This document shows, one piece after another, positions 1 through 7,834 of a DNA stretch of 59,708 bases. The stretch is from an uncultured Ruminococcus sp. (lineage in GTDB: Bacteria; Bacillota; Clostridia; Oscillospirales; Ruminococcaceae), in NCBI GenBank assembly GCA_902762785.1, contig CACWPL010000016.1:1-59708 (forward strand), given 5' to 3'. The notes below the pieces were generated by a model that did no database searches, had not been told where the DNA came from, and saw only the letters and a program-made list of their open reading frames with translations. Positions within the stretch are counted from its first letter, which is position 1. Each line of letters starts with the position of its first letter. The position numbers and the translations under genes were made by a program.

Positions 1-54
1 AAGCTCCTTCACGTCGAAAATACTTGGCTGGCGACGGCCCGGGAAATTAGATAG
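1..54 (+). CDS. possible 3' end of an upstream gene (partial)
   Basis: From the first base, frame 1 stays open and ends in TAG at 52-54, reading KLLHVENTWLATAREIR. A strong 11-bp hairpin follows 18 bases later, as expected after a gene end. Seventeen residues are too few to name a family, and frame 3 is also open for a similar distance, so the reading frame itself is uncertain. Confidence 0.25.
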   Translation, partial: KLLHVENTWLATAREIR

Positions 55-72
55 GTGCCGACACCTTTCCTT

Positions 73-105
73 CACCTCTCCACTTTGTGGAGGGGTGATA
101 TTGTT
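73..105 (+). terminator. hairpin terminator of the upstream gene
   Basis: Bases 73-83 pair with 87-97 over 11 bp (one G-T pair) around a TTT loop, followed by a modest T-rich stretch (atattgttt). It separates whatever lies before the window from the promoter at 146. Confidence 0.5.
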
Positions 106-145
106 TATCCCGGCGTTTTATTGTCCCTGTTGTGACACATCGCTC

Positions 146-174
146 TTGCAAAAACGGCGTTCCTATGGTATCAT
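146..174 (+). promoter_or_regulatory. sigma-A promoter of the nuclease-like/methyltransferase operon
   Basis: TTGCAA at 146-151 and TATCAT at 169-174 with 17-bp spacing. The AAGGAG ribosome site of the first gene lies at 203-208. Confidence 0.6.
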
Positions 175-215
175 AAGTAAGGCAAGAAAACACAAGGATA
201 AAAAGGAGCGTACCT

Positions 216-857
216 ATGGATAATCAGATCCGTTATGTCAATGAGCGTGCTCGTCGCTGGGATATGGCGAGGGACGGCGAGGAGGCGGCTTGTAGCGCGG
301 TGGCGCAGCAGATCGCGAACATCGTGCAGGTGCCTGTCACGTTCCAGCGCTACGATGTGGAGTGGTTCTCTGTCTTTCCGCCGGAGACGTGCGACTGGGT
401 ACGCGGCTGCTCGGACTATGTCCTCTGGTGGGACGCTGGGTATCTGTATGCGGAGATCAAGATCAAGGCGCAGCGTTACCATAAGACGGTCACAGGCGGT
501 ATCACAAAGCGCGGGAGCACCGTCGCGCGGTATGGCTGCGAGAGCTTTTATCTGGATGTCGAGCCCGTTTACACGAACATGTGCGAGTTCACGAGGCGCA
601 CGGGGATCCCTGAGGAGAGCTTCCTGCTGTTTTTCGTGACCGAGGATCATGAGAATATCATGGCGATCAGTCTGGCCGAGGTGCGTTCCCTCGTGGCGAA
701 TGGATGGCACGGCATCCCGCTCAGCGTCTTTGCGGAGGGCTATGGGCATCCGGCGTATCTCATTCCGGTGGATGCCTGCCATACATTGACGTCTGCGACG
801 TCGGACTGGTGTATCTCCTGCTGTACGCCGGACCGCGCTGCCCCGAGGACGAGCTGA
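216..857 (+). CDS. PD-(D/E)XK nuclease-like protein of unknown function
   Basis: A 213-residue soluble protein that I do not recognise by name. It starts at ATG 216, seven bases after AAGGAG. Visible features fit a restriction-type nuclease core: an early acidic helix (GEEAACSAVA, 21-30), Asp67 followed 13 residues later by Glu80-Ile-Lys82 (the D...ExK pattern), and a late strand YLIPVDA. It overlaps by one base the start of an EcoRI-type adenine methyltransferase, so the pair could be a restriction-modification system; that is inference. The last ~25 residues (Cys- and Ser-rich) look unlike the rest, while another frame stays open straight into the methyltransferase, so a frameshift near 780 is possible. 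It could instead be a repair or Holliday-type nuclease. Confidence 0.6.
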   Translation: MDNQIRYVNERARRWDMARDGEEAACSAVAQQIANIVQVPVTFQRYDVEWFSVFPPETCDWVRGCSDYVLWWDAGYLYAEIKIKAQRYHKTVTGGITKRGSTVARYGCESFYLDVEPVYTNMCEFTRRTGIPEESFLLFFVTEDHENIMAISLAEVRSLVANGWHGIPLSVFAEGYGHPAYLIPVDACHTLTSATSDWCISCCTPDRAAPRTS

Positions 858-1879
858 TGGGAAACGAGAATCTGCAAATGTCCCGCAGCGGCCGCACGGA
901 TGAGTTCTACACGCGTCTCTCGACCATCGAGTCCGAGCTCCGTCATTATGCGGATCATTTCCGAGGAAAAGCAGTGCTCTGTAATTGTGACGACCCCTTC
1001 GTCAGCAATTTCTTTTACTATTTCGTGTCACGCTTCACGGCGCTAGGCCTTTGTTCGCTGACATGTACCTGCTATGCCGCCGCCGCCGCGCCGGAGCGCC
1101 AGCTCTCTTTGCTCGAGGAGCCGTCGGCCGTGGCAGGGGAGCGCGCGAGAAAGCTCGTCATCACGGAGGTGCCGGAGGGACTTTTGGACGAGGATCTTCC
1201 TCGTGACACGCTGATCGACCGTCTGTTATCTTGTTCGGGAAACACGCTCATGACGCTCGCGGGGGACGGCGATTTCCGTTCCGAGGAGTGCCTTGCCATC
1301 CTGGACACGGCGGACATCGTCGTGACGAATCCGCCATTCTCCTTGATGAAGACCTATCTCCCGCTCCTGATCGAGCGCGGAAAGCCCTTCATCATCGTGG
1401 GCAATGTCAACCATATCACCCTTGGCGAGATCAAGCCGTATATACTTGGCGGACGATGCTGGCTGGGCTATGATGCGGGACACTTCTGGTTCCGTGTGCC
1501 GCCGCATTACGAGGCGAAGGGCACGGACTACAAGCAGGATGAGACCGGCCAAAAATGGCGTAGGATGGGGAATAGCTGTTGGTTCACGAACATCGACATC
1601 CCCAAGCGCCACACGCCGCTCGCGCTGAAGGAGCGCTTTGATTCGGCGCATTATCCTCATTATGACGATGTGGACGCCGTGGAATGCAGCGCCACCCGCC
1701 TGCTGCCGGACGACTATGTCGGGATGATCGGCGTCCCCGTGAGCTATCTGCCCTATCATTGCCCGGAGCAGTTCGAGATCTGCGACATCGTGACGCCGAA
1801 GCTCGCGGGCAAGACCAAATACAAGCGCCTGCTGATACGCCGGTGCGACCAGACCAAGAAGGAGGCGCCCCATGGCTGA
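857..1879 (+). CDS. EcoRI-family adenine-specific DNA methyltransferase
   Basis: A 340-residue protein. It resembles the EcoRI-type N6-adenine methyltransferase family throughout: an N-terminal DEFYTRL...ELRHY segment (15-31), the LCNCDDPFVSNFF block (41-53), and the catalytic NPPF motif at residues 158-161. ATG 857 is in frame with a longer open frame from 704, but 857 overlaps the previous stop in a TGATG junction and begins where the family's proteins usually begin. The enzyme should transfer a methyl group from S-adenosylmethionine to adenine in DNA. The immediate upstream partner is nuclease-like, and a SpoU-type RNA methyltransferase overlaps its 3' end by eight bases. It may protect against a partner nuclease or act alone as an orphan epigenetic enzyme. 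Confidence 0.8.
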   Translation: MGNENLQMSRSGRTDEFYTRLSTIESELRHYADHFRGKAVLCNCDDPFVSNFFYYFVSRFTALGLCSLTCTCYAAAAAPERQLSLLEEPSAVAGERARKLVITEVPEGLLDEDLPRDTLIDRLLSCSGNTLMTLAGDGDFRSEECLAILDTADIVVTNPPFSLMKTYLPLLIERGKPFIIVGNVNHITLGEIKPYILGGRCWLGYDAGHFWFRVPPHYEAKGTDYKQDETGQKWRRMGNSCWFTNIDIPKRHTPLALKERFDSAHYPHYDDVDAVECSATRLLPDDYVGMIGVPVSYLPYHCPEQFEICDIVTPKLAGKTKYKRLLIRRCDQTKKEAPHG

Positions 1880-2684
1880 CCTGAGAGAACTGCATGACAT
1901 CCCGCCGGACCTGTTCGAGATGTTCGTCAAGCTGTCCGAGGCACAGCTCCGGCATTATTATGAGCCTGACCTGGGACTGTTCGTCGCACAGAGCGCGCTC
2001 GTCGTGGGACGTGCGCTCGATGCGGGGTATGAGGCCGTCGCGATGATCACCGAGCGCCGCACGGCGACCGTGCAGGATGCCGAGGTCATCGCGCGCTGCG
2101 GCGACATCCCGGTCTATATCGAGGATGAGCCGGAGCTCGGACGCATCCTCGGCTTCAAGCTCGTGCGCGGCTGCATGTGCATGATGCGGCGGCGTCCTCT
2201 TGCGGACGCGGCCACGCTCTGCAAGGATGCCCGCCGTATCGCCGTTTTGGAGAACGTGACGAATCCGACCAATGTAGGTGCGATCATCCGCTCGGCTGCG
2301 GCGCTCCACATCGACGCCGTGCTCCTGACGGAGAGCTGCTCCGACCCGCTCTATCGCCGCGCCTGCCGCGTGAGCATGGGCACGGTCTTCCAGATCCCGT
2401 GGGGGTATCTGCCGGGGGAGGGGCCTGTCGATCTGGCGTATCTGCGTGAGATGGGCTTTGCGACCGCGGCGATGGCGCTGCGTGAGGACTCCGTCCCGAT
2501 CGACGACCCTGCGCTCCTGCGTGAGGACAAGCTCGCGATCGTCCTTGGCTCCGAGGGCTATGGTCTCGACGACCATACGATCGAGGATGCCGACTATACC
2601 GTCCTGATCCCGATGTCGCCGGGCGTCGATTCACTCAATGTCGCGGCTGCCTCGGCGGTGGCGTTCTGGCAGATCACAAGATGA
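1872..2684 (+). CDS. SpoU/TrmH-family RNA 2'-O-methyltransferase
   Basis: A 270-residue protein. The C-terminal half carries the knotted SPOUT signature: a VLENVTNPTNVGAIIRSAAA block (the motif 1 Asn and Arg), then IVLGSEGYGLDD (motif 2) and a final IPMSPGVDSLNVAAASAVAFW (motif 3). The N-terminal part is the usual RNA-binding extension of the rRNA-modifying members. It probably methylates the 2'-OH of a nucleotide in 23S rRNA or tRNA, but the target cannot be read from sequence. The ATG overlaps the methyltransferase gene by eight bases, so the three genes form one transcript ending at the hairpin after 2690. Confidence 0.85.
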   Translation: MADLRELHDIPPDLFEMFVKLSEAQLRHYYEPDLGLFVAQSALVVGRALDAGYEAVAMITERRTATVQDAEVIARCGDIPVYIEDEPELGRILGFKLVRGCMCMMRRRPLADAATLCKDARRIAVLENVTNPTNVGAIIRSAAALHIDAVLLTESCSDPLYRRACRVSMGTVFQIPWGYLPGEGPVDLAYLREMGFATAAMALREDSVPIDDPALLREDKLAIVLGSEGYGLDDHTIEDADYTVLIPMSPGVDSLNVAAASAVAFWQITR

Positions 2685-2689
2685 GAAAA

Positions 2690-2725
2690 GCGCTGTACGA
2701 CCCTTCGATCGTACAGCGCATTTTT
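2690..2725. terminator. bidirectional terminator between convergent genes
   Basis: An 11-bp perfect stem (2690-2700 with 2709-2719) with an 8-base loop. It is followed by TTTTT on the plus strand and preceded by AAAA, so it also serves the minus-strand gene that ends at 2733. Confidence 0.85.
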
Positions 2726-2732
2726 CCTGGAT

Positions 2733-4229
2733 TCAGTTCATAAAGGAGAGATAGATCACGGTCTCCAGAGGCAGCACGAAGCACAGGATCGCCAGCAGCA
2801 TGCGGATGTGCGACCGACGTTCATAATGGAGCGTGGCGATGAATTCCCGGATGAAGGCGTTGATCCAGAAATAGGACTTCGTTCGGGCGCCGATGCCCTC
2901 CATGGGGATGTCCAGCTCGTCAGCGTAGCATCCGGCGCGGAAGACGTGGTAGTTCGTCGTGGAGAAAGCGACCTTCGCATCCGGCGCCTGGGCACGGATG
3001 AGGTCATTTGAGAAGCGGAGGTTCTCGATCGTGTTCGTGGAGCGGTCCTCCACGAGGATCTGTTCGTGGGGGATGCCGATGGAGGCGAGATAGCGCCCGA
3101 TCGCCGTGCCATCTGCGATGACCTCGTCGCTGCCCTGACCGCCGGAGGGGACGAAGAAGATGTCGCGGCCGGTCTTCTCCTTTTGCATCCGTGCGAACTC
3201 GACTGCGCGGTCCGTGCGGGACTGGAGGAGCTTCGTCAGGCCGCCGTCCTTGGTGATCTTGCAGCCAAGGATGAGGATGTGGGTCTTATCAAAGGTCGGG
3301 ACATGCTTGGCAGCGCGGATCGCGGAGATGGCCGTCCCGAGCAGGACGCACTCCAGATACGCCATGACGACGCCGATCACGTCCTCGAGGAAATTGCTGA
3401 CCAGGACCCAAAAGCTCGAGTACCGATGGACATCGAGGCCGATCTTCTCCATGAGCGGGTAGACGATGAACGGCGCGACCGAGCCGATACAGAGCGTGAT
3501 GCCCAGGAAGAGCCCGAGCATGTTCCGAAAGCCGATGCCCTCGTTCTTCATGAGGATGACATTGCTGATGCTGATGACGATGGAGATGATGAGCGCGACC
3601 GGCAGCAGGAGCAGGGTGAAGAGCTGTGCGGAGGTCAGCGTGCTCTCGAACAGCTCCAGGACAGACGGCGCGCTCCCGTCGAGGCTCAGGAGGAAGAACG
3701 AGATCATGTGCTTGGCGAGCAGAGAGACCAGGAAGATCAGCACGCCGAGGATCCAGGCGTTCTCATAGCGGCAGAGACTGATGCGGGTGCTGCGGCGGTA
3801 GCGTTCGGTGAGCATGAGGATGGCCGCGAGCAAAATGAGCGCGAAGGAGGCCGAGAAGAGGATGTCCCCGCGGCAGCGGCCGAAGTAGTTCTCGATGGTG
3901 ATGATGCCGGTACGGTGGACATAGAGGCGCACGGCATGTGCGGTGCCGTGCTCGGAGACGATCACAAAGGTGTTCCCGGGAGAGACCGCGTGCAGGTCGA
4001 GCGTGAGCGTCGTCCCATTGCTGTGCGTGCCGACGACCTCGATGACGGACGGCGGGTCCATGCGGATGACGGCTCGCTGCGGCTCGTCGGTCGAGAAGGT
4101 GAGAGAGCAGCTCTTCCCAAAGATCTGCACGCTGATGAAGGAGAGCACGAGCAGGACCAAGCTCAGGACACCAAGGACGATCGGCATACCGTATCCATAT
4201 CGTTTTCCACTCAGATTCTTTGCATCCAT
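2733..4229 (-). CDS. DUF218 (YdcF/SanA-like) multi-spanning membrane protein
   Basis: A 498-residue protein. The start at 4229 is set by AGGAGGT at 4238-4244, eight bases upstream; an in-frame ATG at 4262 lacks such a site. The order is one N-terminal helix, an extracellular beta-rich segment (about 35-110), at least seven hydrophobic helices, a DUF218 domain beginning ILILGCKITKDGG with the internal VPSGGQGSDE and STTNYHVFRAG motifs, and a last C-terminal helix. DUF218 proteins (ElyC, SanA, YdcF) act in envelope biogenesis, but their chemistry is not settled. A second, shorter DUF218 protein lies at 15779. No promoter is evident between the tRNA-Met terminator and this gene. Confidence 0.8.
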   Translation of the reverse strand: MDAKNLSGKRYGYGMPIVLGVLSLVLLVLSFISVQIFGKSCSLTFSTDEPQRAVIRMDPPSVIEVVGTHSNGTTLTLDLHAVSPGNTFVIVSEHGTAHAVRLYVHRTGIITIENYFGRCRGDILFSASFALILLAAILMLTERYRRSTRISLCRYENAWILGVLIFLVSLLAKHMISFFLLSLDGSAPSVLELFESTLTSAQLFTLLLLPVALIISIVISISNVILMKNEGIGFRNMLGLFLGITLCIGSVAPFIVYPLMEKIGLDVHRYSSFWVLVSNFLEDVIGVVMAYLECVLLGTAISAIRAAKHVPTFDKTHILILGCKITKDGGLTKLLQSRTDRAVEFARMQKEKTGRDIFFVPSGGQGSDEVIADGTAIGRYLASIGIPHEQILVEDRSTNTIENLRFSNDLIRAQAPDAKVAFSTTNYHVFRAGCYADELDIPMEGIGARTKSYFWINAFIREFIATLHYERRSHIRMLLAILCFVLPLETVIYLSFMN

Positions 4230-4275
4230 CGCCTTTGACCTCCTATCCTTGATGGCCAACATGGTCAGAACAGCA

Positions 4276-4303
4276 AAAAAGCCCGAAAGAATCGGGCTTT
4301 TTC
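4276..4303 (-). terminator. terminator after tRNA-Met
   Basis: GCCCGA/TCGGGC stem extended by A-T pairs, with T-runs on both strands. It lies directly 3' of the tRNA-Met gene and only 47 bases upstream of the DUF218 start, so that gene may depend on read-through. Confidence 0.7.
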
Positions 4304-4310
4304 AAAAATA

Positions 4311-4387
4311 TGGTAGCGGCAGCTGGATTCGAACCAGTGACCGATCGGGTATGAACCGATTGCTCTAGCCAACTGAGCTATGCCGCC
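4311..4387 (-). tRNA. tRNA-Met (CAT)
   Basis: A 77-nt cloverleaf on the minus strand. The acceptor arm GGCGGCA pairs with TGCCGCT, the D arm is GCTC...GAGC, the anticodon stem ATCGG/CCGAT has loop TTCATAC (anticodon at 4351-4353), and the T loop is TTCGAAT. The A discriminator and CCA are encoded. The G1-T72 wobble and the GCTACCA end match Firmicute elongator tRNA-Met rather than the Ile2 CAT species. The base of the T stem shows an A-C mismatch. Confidence 0.9.
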
Positions 4388-4410
4388 ATCTGCTGTATCA
4401 CATCTTTTAT

Positions 4411-4439
4411 ATTATAGCACATCTCGAAGCGTTTGTCAA
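4411..4439 (-). promoter_or_regulatory. promoter of tRNA-Met
   Basis: On the minus strand TTGACA (4439-4434), a 17-bp spacer ending in TGC, then TATAAT (4416-4411). It is a consensus site with an extended -10. Confidence 0.85.
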
Positions 4440-4533
4440 GCCCTAAATGAAAATTTTTTCAAAAATGGGAAATTGCACAAATTTTGTATCTCAATTTCGC
4501 CGTCCAGAGGCACCGCATCTTTCTTGCCTTCTA

Positions 4534-4562
4534 TTTACAAACCCATGTTTTTTTGTTATAAT
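4534..4562 (+). promoter_or_regulatory. promoter of aqpZ
   Basis: TTTACA at 4534-4539 and TATAAT at 4557-4562 with 17-bp spacing, in an AT-rich stretch between the tRNA and the aquaporin gene. Confidence 0.85.
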
Positions 4563-4620
4563 GAAGATACAGAGACGCAAAACGTCCAACTCTGAAATAA
4601 TACAAAAGGAGGAAAAGAAA

Positions 4621-5322
4621 ATGGATGCGATGAAGAAGTATGTAGCGGAGTGTATCGGCACGATGGTGCTGGTGCTGATCGGCTGCGGCACGGCGATGCT
4701 GGTGGGCTGCGATGCGGTGAACGGCGGCGGGTATATCCTGACGGCCTTCGCCTTCGGTCTGACCATCGTCGGCATGGCGTACTGCGTCGGCAACATCTCG
4801 GGATGTCACATCAACCCGGCCGTTTCGCTGGGCGTCCTGCTCTCGAAGGGCATGACCGTCAAGGATTTTGTCGGCTATGTGATCTCCCAGTGCATCGGCG
4901 CGCTGCTCGGCTCCGGCCTGCTGGCGGCGATCTTCGGCCTCGGCGGCGTCACCGACCAGACCGGCGGCTTCGGCTCGAACGGCCTCGGCGGTGTCCATGA
5001 CAGCGCCATCGCCGGCCTGCTCGTGGAGTGCCTGCTGACCTTCGTCTTCGTGCTCACCATCCTTGGTGTGACCTCGAAGAAGGCAGGCCACGGCTCCTTT
5101 GGCGGCATCGTGATCGGCTTCACGCTGGTGCTCGTCCACATCCTGGGCATCGGTCTGACCGGCACGTCCGTGAACCCGGCCCGCAGCTTCGGCCCTGCCG
5201 TTGTGGCTGCCATGACCGGCAACACGACCCCGATCGCACAGCTCTGGGTGTTCATCGTCGGCCCGCTGGTCGGCGCAGCGCTCGCAGCAGTTTGCTACAA
5301 GTGGCTCGAGAGCGAGAAGTGA
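4621..5322 (+). CDS. aqpZ: aquaporin Z-type water channel
   Basis: A 233-residue membrane protein of the MIP family with six hydrophobic helices. Both pore signatures are present: HINPAVSLG (NPA at 65-67) and SVNPARSFGPA (NPA at 185-187). The arginine after the second NPA, the upstream His173 and Thr182, and the lack of the Asp found in glycerol facilitators point to the narrow water-selective filter. The start at 4621 follows an AGGAGG site; the longer open frame from 4447 runs through the promoter. The gene is monocistronic, with a consensus promoter at 4534 and a strong terminator at 5348. Confidence 0.92.
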   Translation: MDAMKKYVAECIGTMVLVLIGCGTAMLVGCDAVNGGGYILTAFAFGLTIVGMAYCVGNISGCHINPAVSLGVLLSKGMTVKDFVGYVISQCIGALLGSGLLAAIFGLGGVTDQTGGFGSNGLGGVHDSAIAGLLVECLLTFVFVLTILGVTSKKAGHGSFGGIVIGFTLVLVHILGIGLTGTSVNPARSFGPAVVAAMTGNTTPIAQLWVFIVGPLVGAALAAVCYKWLESEK

Positions 5323-5347
5323 TCGCAGATCTCCACACGCAAAGACA

Positions 5348-5380
5348 AGACCCGGGAGCGCCGCTCCCGGGTCTGTTTTT
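5348..5380 (+). terminator. terminator of aqpZ
   Basis: A near-perfect GC-rich inverted repeat of about 12 bp (5348-5374) followed by GTTTTT. It overlaps the last codons of the convergent gene at 5379 by two bases. Confidence 0.85.
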
Positions 5381-5789
5381 ATGCACGCACGAAGCCATCC
5401 TCCCAGAGACAGGCATCGAGCGTGTATCGGTCGAGGCTCCATTCCGCGCGGGCGTGACGGGCACGCAGACGGGCAAGGGCGGCCGCGGCATCCTCGCGCA
5501 GGGCATAGCAGTCGCTCTCGACGATGTCGACCTCATCGAGGGACTCGTCCAAGTCCCAGCCACAGATGAGGTACAGGGAAGAGCTGCCGTTCGCGTCTCC
5601 GATCACGCGCTTCTCGCGGATCTGATAGGTGACATCGTAGTCTCGAAAGCCAGGCACCTCGCGCAGATAGCGCACGGCGACCTGCTCTGCCTTGCTGTAT
5701 GAGGAGAACAGTCCGATCATGAAGCCTTCTGTGTGCGCGCCGGAGGAGGCGCCGCGGTCGATCATCTCGAGCAGGTAGACGTGTCCCAT
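5379..5789 (-). CDS. small conserved protein of unknown function (DUF7336-like)
   Basis: 136 residues, soluble, beginning MGHVYLLEMID. The open frame extends upstream across the tRNA-His gene, but AAAGGAGG just before 5789 fixes the start. The layout (VYLLE... strand, FMIGLFSSYSKAEQVAVRYL helix, then PGFRDYDVTYQIREKRV) resembles short single-domain proteins in which a pasted-in residue counter (FSSYSKAEQA) precedes a PGF motif; I compare it to DUF7336 but am not certain. The C-terminal half is acidic then Arg-rich. It could be co-transcribed with tRNA-His only if the hairpin at 5830 leaks. Function unknown. Confidence 0.7.
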   Translation of the reverse strand: MGHVYLLEMIDRGASSGAHTEGFMIGLFSSYSKAEQVAVRYLREVPGFRDYDVTYQIREKRVIGDANGSSSLYLICGWDLDESLDEVDIVESDCYALREDAAAALARLRARHARAEWSLDRYTLDACLWEDGFVRA

Positions 5790-5829
5790 CGTGGCCTCCT
5801 TTTGGATCGTCGGAAAAATGATAAAAACA

Positions 5830-5856
5830 AAAGCACCCGCGAGATGCAGGTGCTTT
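5830..5856 (-). terminator. terminator after tRNA-His
   Basis: An 8-bp stem AAAGCACC/GGTGCTTT on the minus strand, followed by a T-rich run (plus-strand A-run at 5823-5830). It directly follows the tRNA. Confidence 0.8.
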
Positions 5857-5860
5857 GGAG

Positions 5861-5935
5861 GGTGGATAGTCGGATTCGAACCGACGGTCTTCAGTGCCAC
5901 AAACTGACGCGTTAACCAGCTACGCTATACCCACC
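5861..5935 (-). tRNA. tRNA-His (GTG)
   Basis: A minus-strand cloverleaf with acceptor GTGGGTA/TATCCAC, anticodon stem TCAGT/ACTGA and loop TTGTGGC, giving anticodon GTG. An extra G at -1 faces a C73 discriminator, which is the hallmark of tRNA-His. CCA is not encoded. Confidence 0.92.
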
Positions 5936-5975
5936 ATCTATCTTGTGGCTGTCTGCTGTTTTAGCTGACTTGTAT

Positions 5976-6004
5976 ATTATACCACAAGAGCGGGCGGACG
6001 TCAA
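5976..6004 (-). promoter_or_regulatory. promoter of tRNA-His
   Basis: Minus strand TTGACG (6004-5999), 17-bp spacer ending TGG, TATAAT (5981-5976). Confidence 0.8.
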
Positions 6005-6062
6005 GCGTTTTCTACGGTTTTTGTCATGTTGCACAAAGATGTGGAGAATTTTTATACGCGGC

Positions 6063-7265
6063 TCATTCTGTCGCTGGCAGCGTCTCCTCGGTCGTCTCCG
6101 TCTCCAGCGGCACGGCCTCCCAGACAGCGGCCTCGAGATCAGGCGCATCCATATCGCAAAGGAGCAGATCCTCGGGCGCGCCGGGGTAGGTGACCACCTC
6201 GTGGACGGCCTCATAGATCGGCGTATCAGCCGACGTCACATAGCGATGGCCGACTCCGTCGGCCGTATAGAACGCCGTCCCGTCGGCGCAGACCGTGAGC
6301 GTCGTGCGGACGCCGTCCGTGTCCAGATAGAGGATGTGCCGCTCGCCATCCGGCTCTGTCCCCTCATAGGCCACCTCACGCCACGCGGCGGCAGTCAGGG
6401 CGTCAGCGAGCGCCACACGCTGTGCATCAGGGAGGGGGAGGACGCAGGGCGCATAGGCCGGCGTCATCACGCGCACCTCCGCGTCCGCAAGATCACACGG
6501 CGCCGTCACGTCAAAGAGGAGATGCGGCAGCTCCGGCCAGTCCTCGATCGCGGCCTCGACTGTTTGGAAGGGCATGGGCCGCCCCGGCTGCGCGTTGTCC
6601 AGGATCGCGGCGACCTCCTCGAACAGGCCGTCCTGCGCGGGGATGTACCACCGCTCGCGGCCGTAGACCTGACAGATCTTGCCGTCCGAATAGAATCGGA
6701 CCTCCGTGCGCAGGCCGTCGCAGTCGAGGTAGAGCCGCATGGCGCGGCCGCCCATCATGATGCCCTGGTCGGGGTCGAGGGGGTGTGCGAGATCCTCCCA
6801 CGTCTCGGGATGGGTCAGGATCTCGGCGAGCGCGGCCTGGTCCTCGGGCGTGAGCGTCGAGAACACGGGCGTGTCCATCATGTGCGCCGGTCCGTCCCCG
6901 AGCTGATCGACCAGGAAATAGAGCCGCGCCGACGCCAGATCCAGCTTCGGGAACGCCCATGCCGGGTCAGCATCATACGCGGGCACGACCGCGCCGGGCG
7001 TGGACACGGGACGCGCCCTATGCAGATAGACTGCCATCCCCGCCGCGACCCCCGACATCAGGACAGCACATGCCGCGATCGCGGCGGCACGCAGAGGCCG
7101 CGTCCTGGTCGAACGCACGCGCGGCGGCGGGGCGAGTCCTTCCTTTTTGGCCTGATACTTCGCCTCGCTCCGGCGCAGGATGTCGTCCGGCGCGGGCGGT
7201 GCTGCCTCTGTAAGGCGGGCAGCGGCCTTGTCATCCGGGATCCCGGGGAAATGCAGCTTTTTCAT
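6063..7265 (-). CDS. membrane-anchored anti-sigma-like regulator with a large outer domain
   Basis: A 400-residue protein. A cytoplasmic N-terminus of about 65 residues (ending with an Arg-rich stretch) precedes one transmembrane helix (about 67-88, AAAIAACAVLMSGVAAGMAVYL) and a long acidic outer domain. That domain seems to hold two copies of one module: LYLDCDGLRTEVRFYSDGK near 180 and LYLDTDGVRTTLTVCADGT near 320, each followed by a Tyr-rich strand and an E/V-rich helix. It starts in an ATGA overlap with the sigma-factor gene, so the two are translationally coupled. Sigma factors of this kind are normally held by a membrane partner encoded next door, so I infer an anti-sigma role. No zinc-binding HxxxCxxC motif is seen. 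Confidence 0.65.
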   Translation of the reverse strand: MKKLHFPGIPDDKAAARLTEAAPPAPDDILRRSEAKYQAKKEGLAPPPRVRSTRTRPLRAAAIAACAVLMSGVAAGMAVYLHRARPVSTPGAVVPAYDADPAWAFPKLDLASARLYFLVDQLGDGPAHMMDTPVFSTLTPEDQAALAEILTHPETWEDLAHPLDPDQGIMMGGRAMRLYLDCDGLRTEVRFYSDGKICQVYGRERWYIPAQDGLFEEVAAILDNAQPGRPMPFQTVEAAIEDWPELPHLLFDVTAPCDLADAEVRVMTPAYAPCVLPLPDAQRVALADALTAAAWREVAYEGTEPDGERHILYLDTDGVRTTLTVCADGTAFYTADGVGHRYVTSADTPIYEAVHEVVTYPGAPEDLLLCDMDAPDLEAAVWEAVPLETETTEETLPATE

Positions 7266-7810
7266 AATGCCTCCTTATCCAGCATGCCGCGCAGGGTCTT
7301 CAGTGCGCGGCTCAGGCGTTTGCGGACGGCCGCGGGCTTCATGTGGAGCGCGGCGGCGATCTCCGTGGCGTTCCGCTCGTACCAGTAACGCCATATGACG
7401 ATGGTCGCGTCCGGCTCGCCGAGGGCGGCGATGGCATCGAGCAGGTGGGACTGCACGGCAGACTTCTCGGCCGCGGCGGCGGGGTCCTCCCCGGACGTCA
7501 TCTCTGGCATGTCCTCGAGCGGGACGGTCCTCCCGAACGACCGCGAGAGCGTGCGCCAGGCGTCGATCGCCCGCCGTGACGCGACCGTGCAGACCAGCCG
7601 CCGCAGGTCGTCCGTGGGCGTCTCGTCGAGGGCAAGGAAGAGGTCGGCGAACACGTCGCTGATGCACTCCTCCTCGTCCTCCCGCTTGGCCACATGCCGG
7701 AGCCGCCCGTGGACGATGGTGTAGACGAGGCCATAATAGGTGCGAAACAACGCCGCGCGCCCCTCCTCGGGGGACTGGTACAGCAGTGTGAGCAGCATCT
7801 CGTCTGTCAT
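7262..7810 (-). CDS. RNA polymerase sigma factor, ECF-like sigma-70 family
   Basis: A 182-residue protein. Region 2 (about 10-75) includes YYGLVYTIVHGRLRH and DVFADLFLAL, and region 4 (about 120-175) has the helix-turn-helix RNATEIAAALHMKPAAVRKRLSRALKTLR. The length fits two-domain extracytoplasmic-function sigma factors. The start at 7810 is preferred over 7816 because AGGAGGG ends only one base before the latter and six bases further from the former. It lies first in a two-gene operon with the membrane partner and may direct that operon's own promoter, although the visible promoter is sigma-A-like. Confidence 0.85.
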   Translation of the reverse strand: MTDEMLLTLLYQSPEEGRAALFRTYYGLVYTIVHGRLRHVAKREDEEECISDVFADLFLALDETPTDDLRRLVCTVASRRAIDAWRTLSRSFGRTVPLEDMPEMTSGEDPAAAAEKSAVQSHLLDAIAALGEPDATIVIWRYWYERNATEIAAALHMKPAAVRKRLSRALKTLRGMLDKEAL

Positions 7811-7834
7811 AGGCATCCCTCCTTTGCTGCTTCT

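Noticed and set aside
3066-4238. 390-residue open frame on the plus strand across the DUF218 gene
   Set aside because: It is antisense to a clear membrane protein, rich in Asp/Glu/Arg/Ala as expected for the complement of a GC-rich gene, and has no ribosome site.
4230-4262. Longer start for the DUF218 protein (MLAIKDRRSKA)
   Set aside because: AGGAGGT falls inside this extension and points to ATG 4229.
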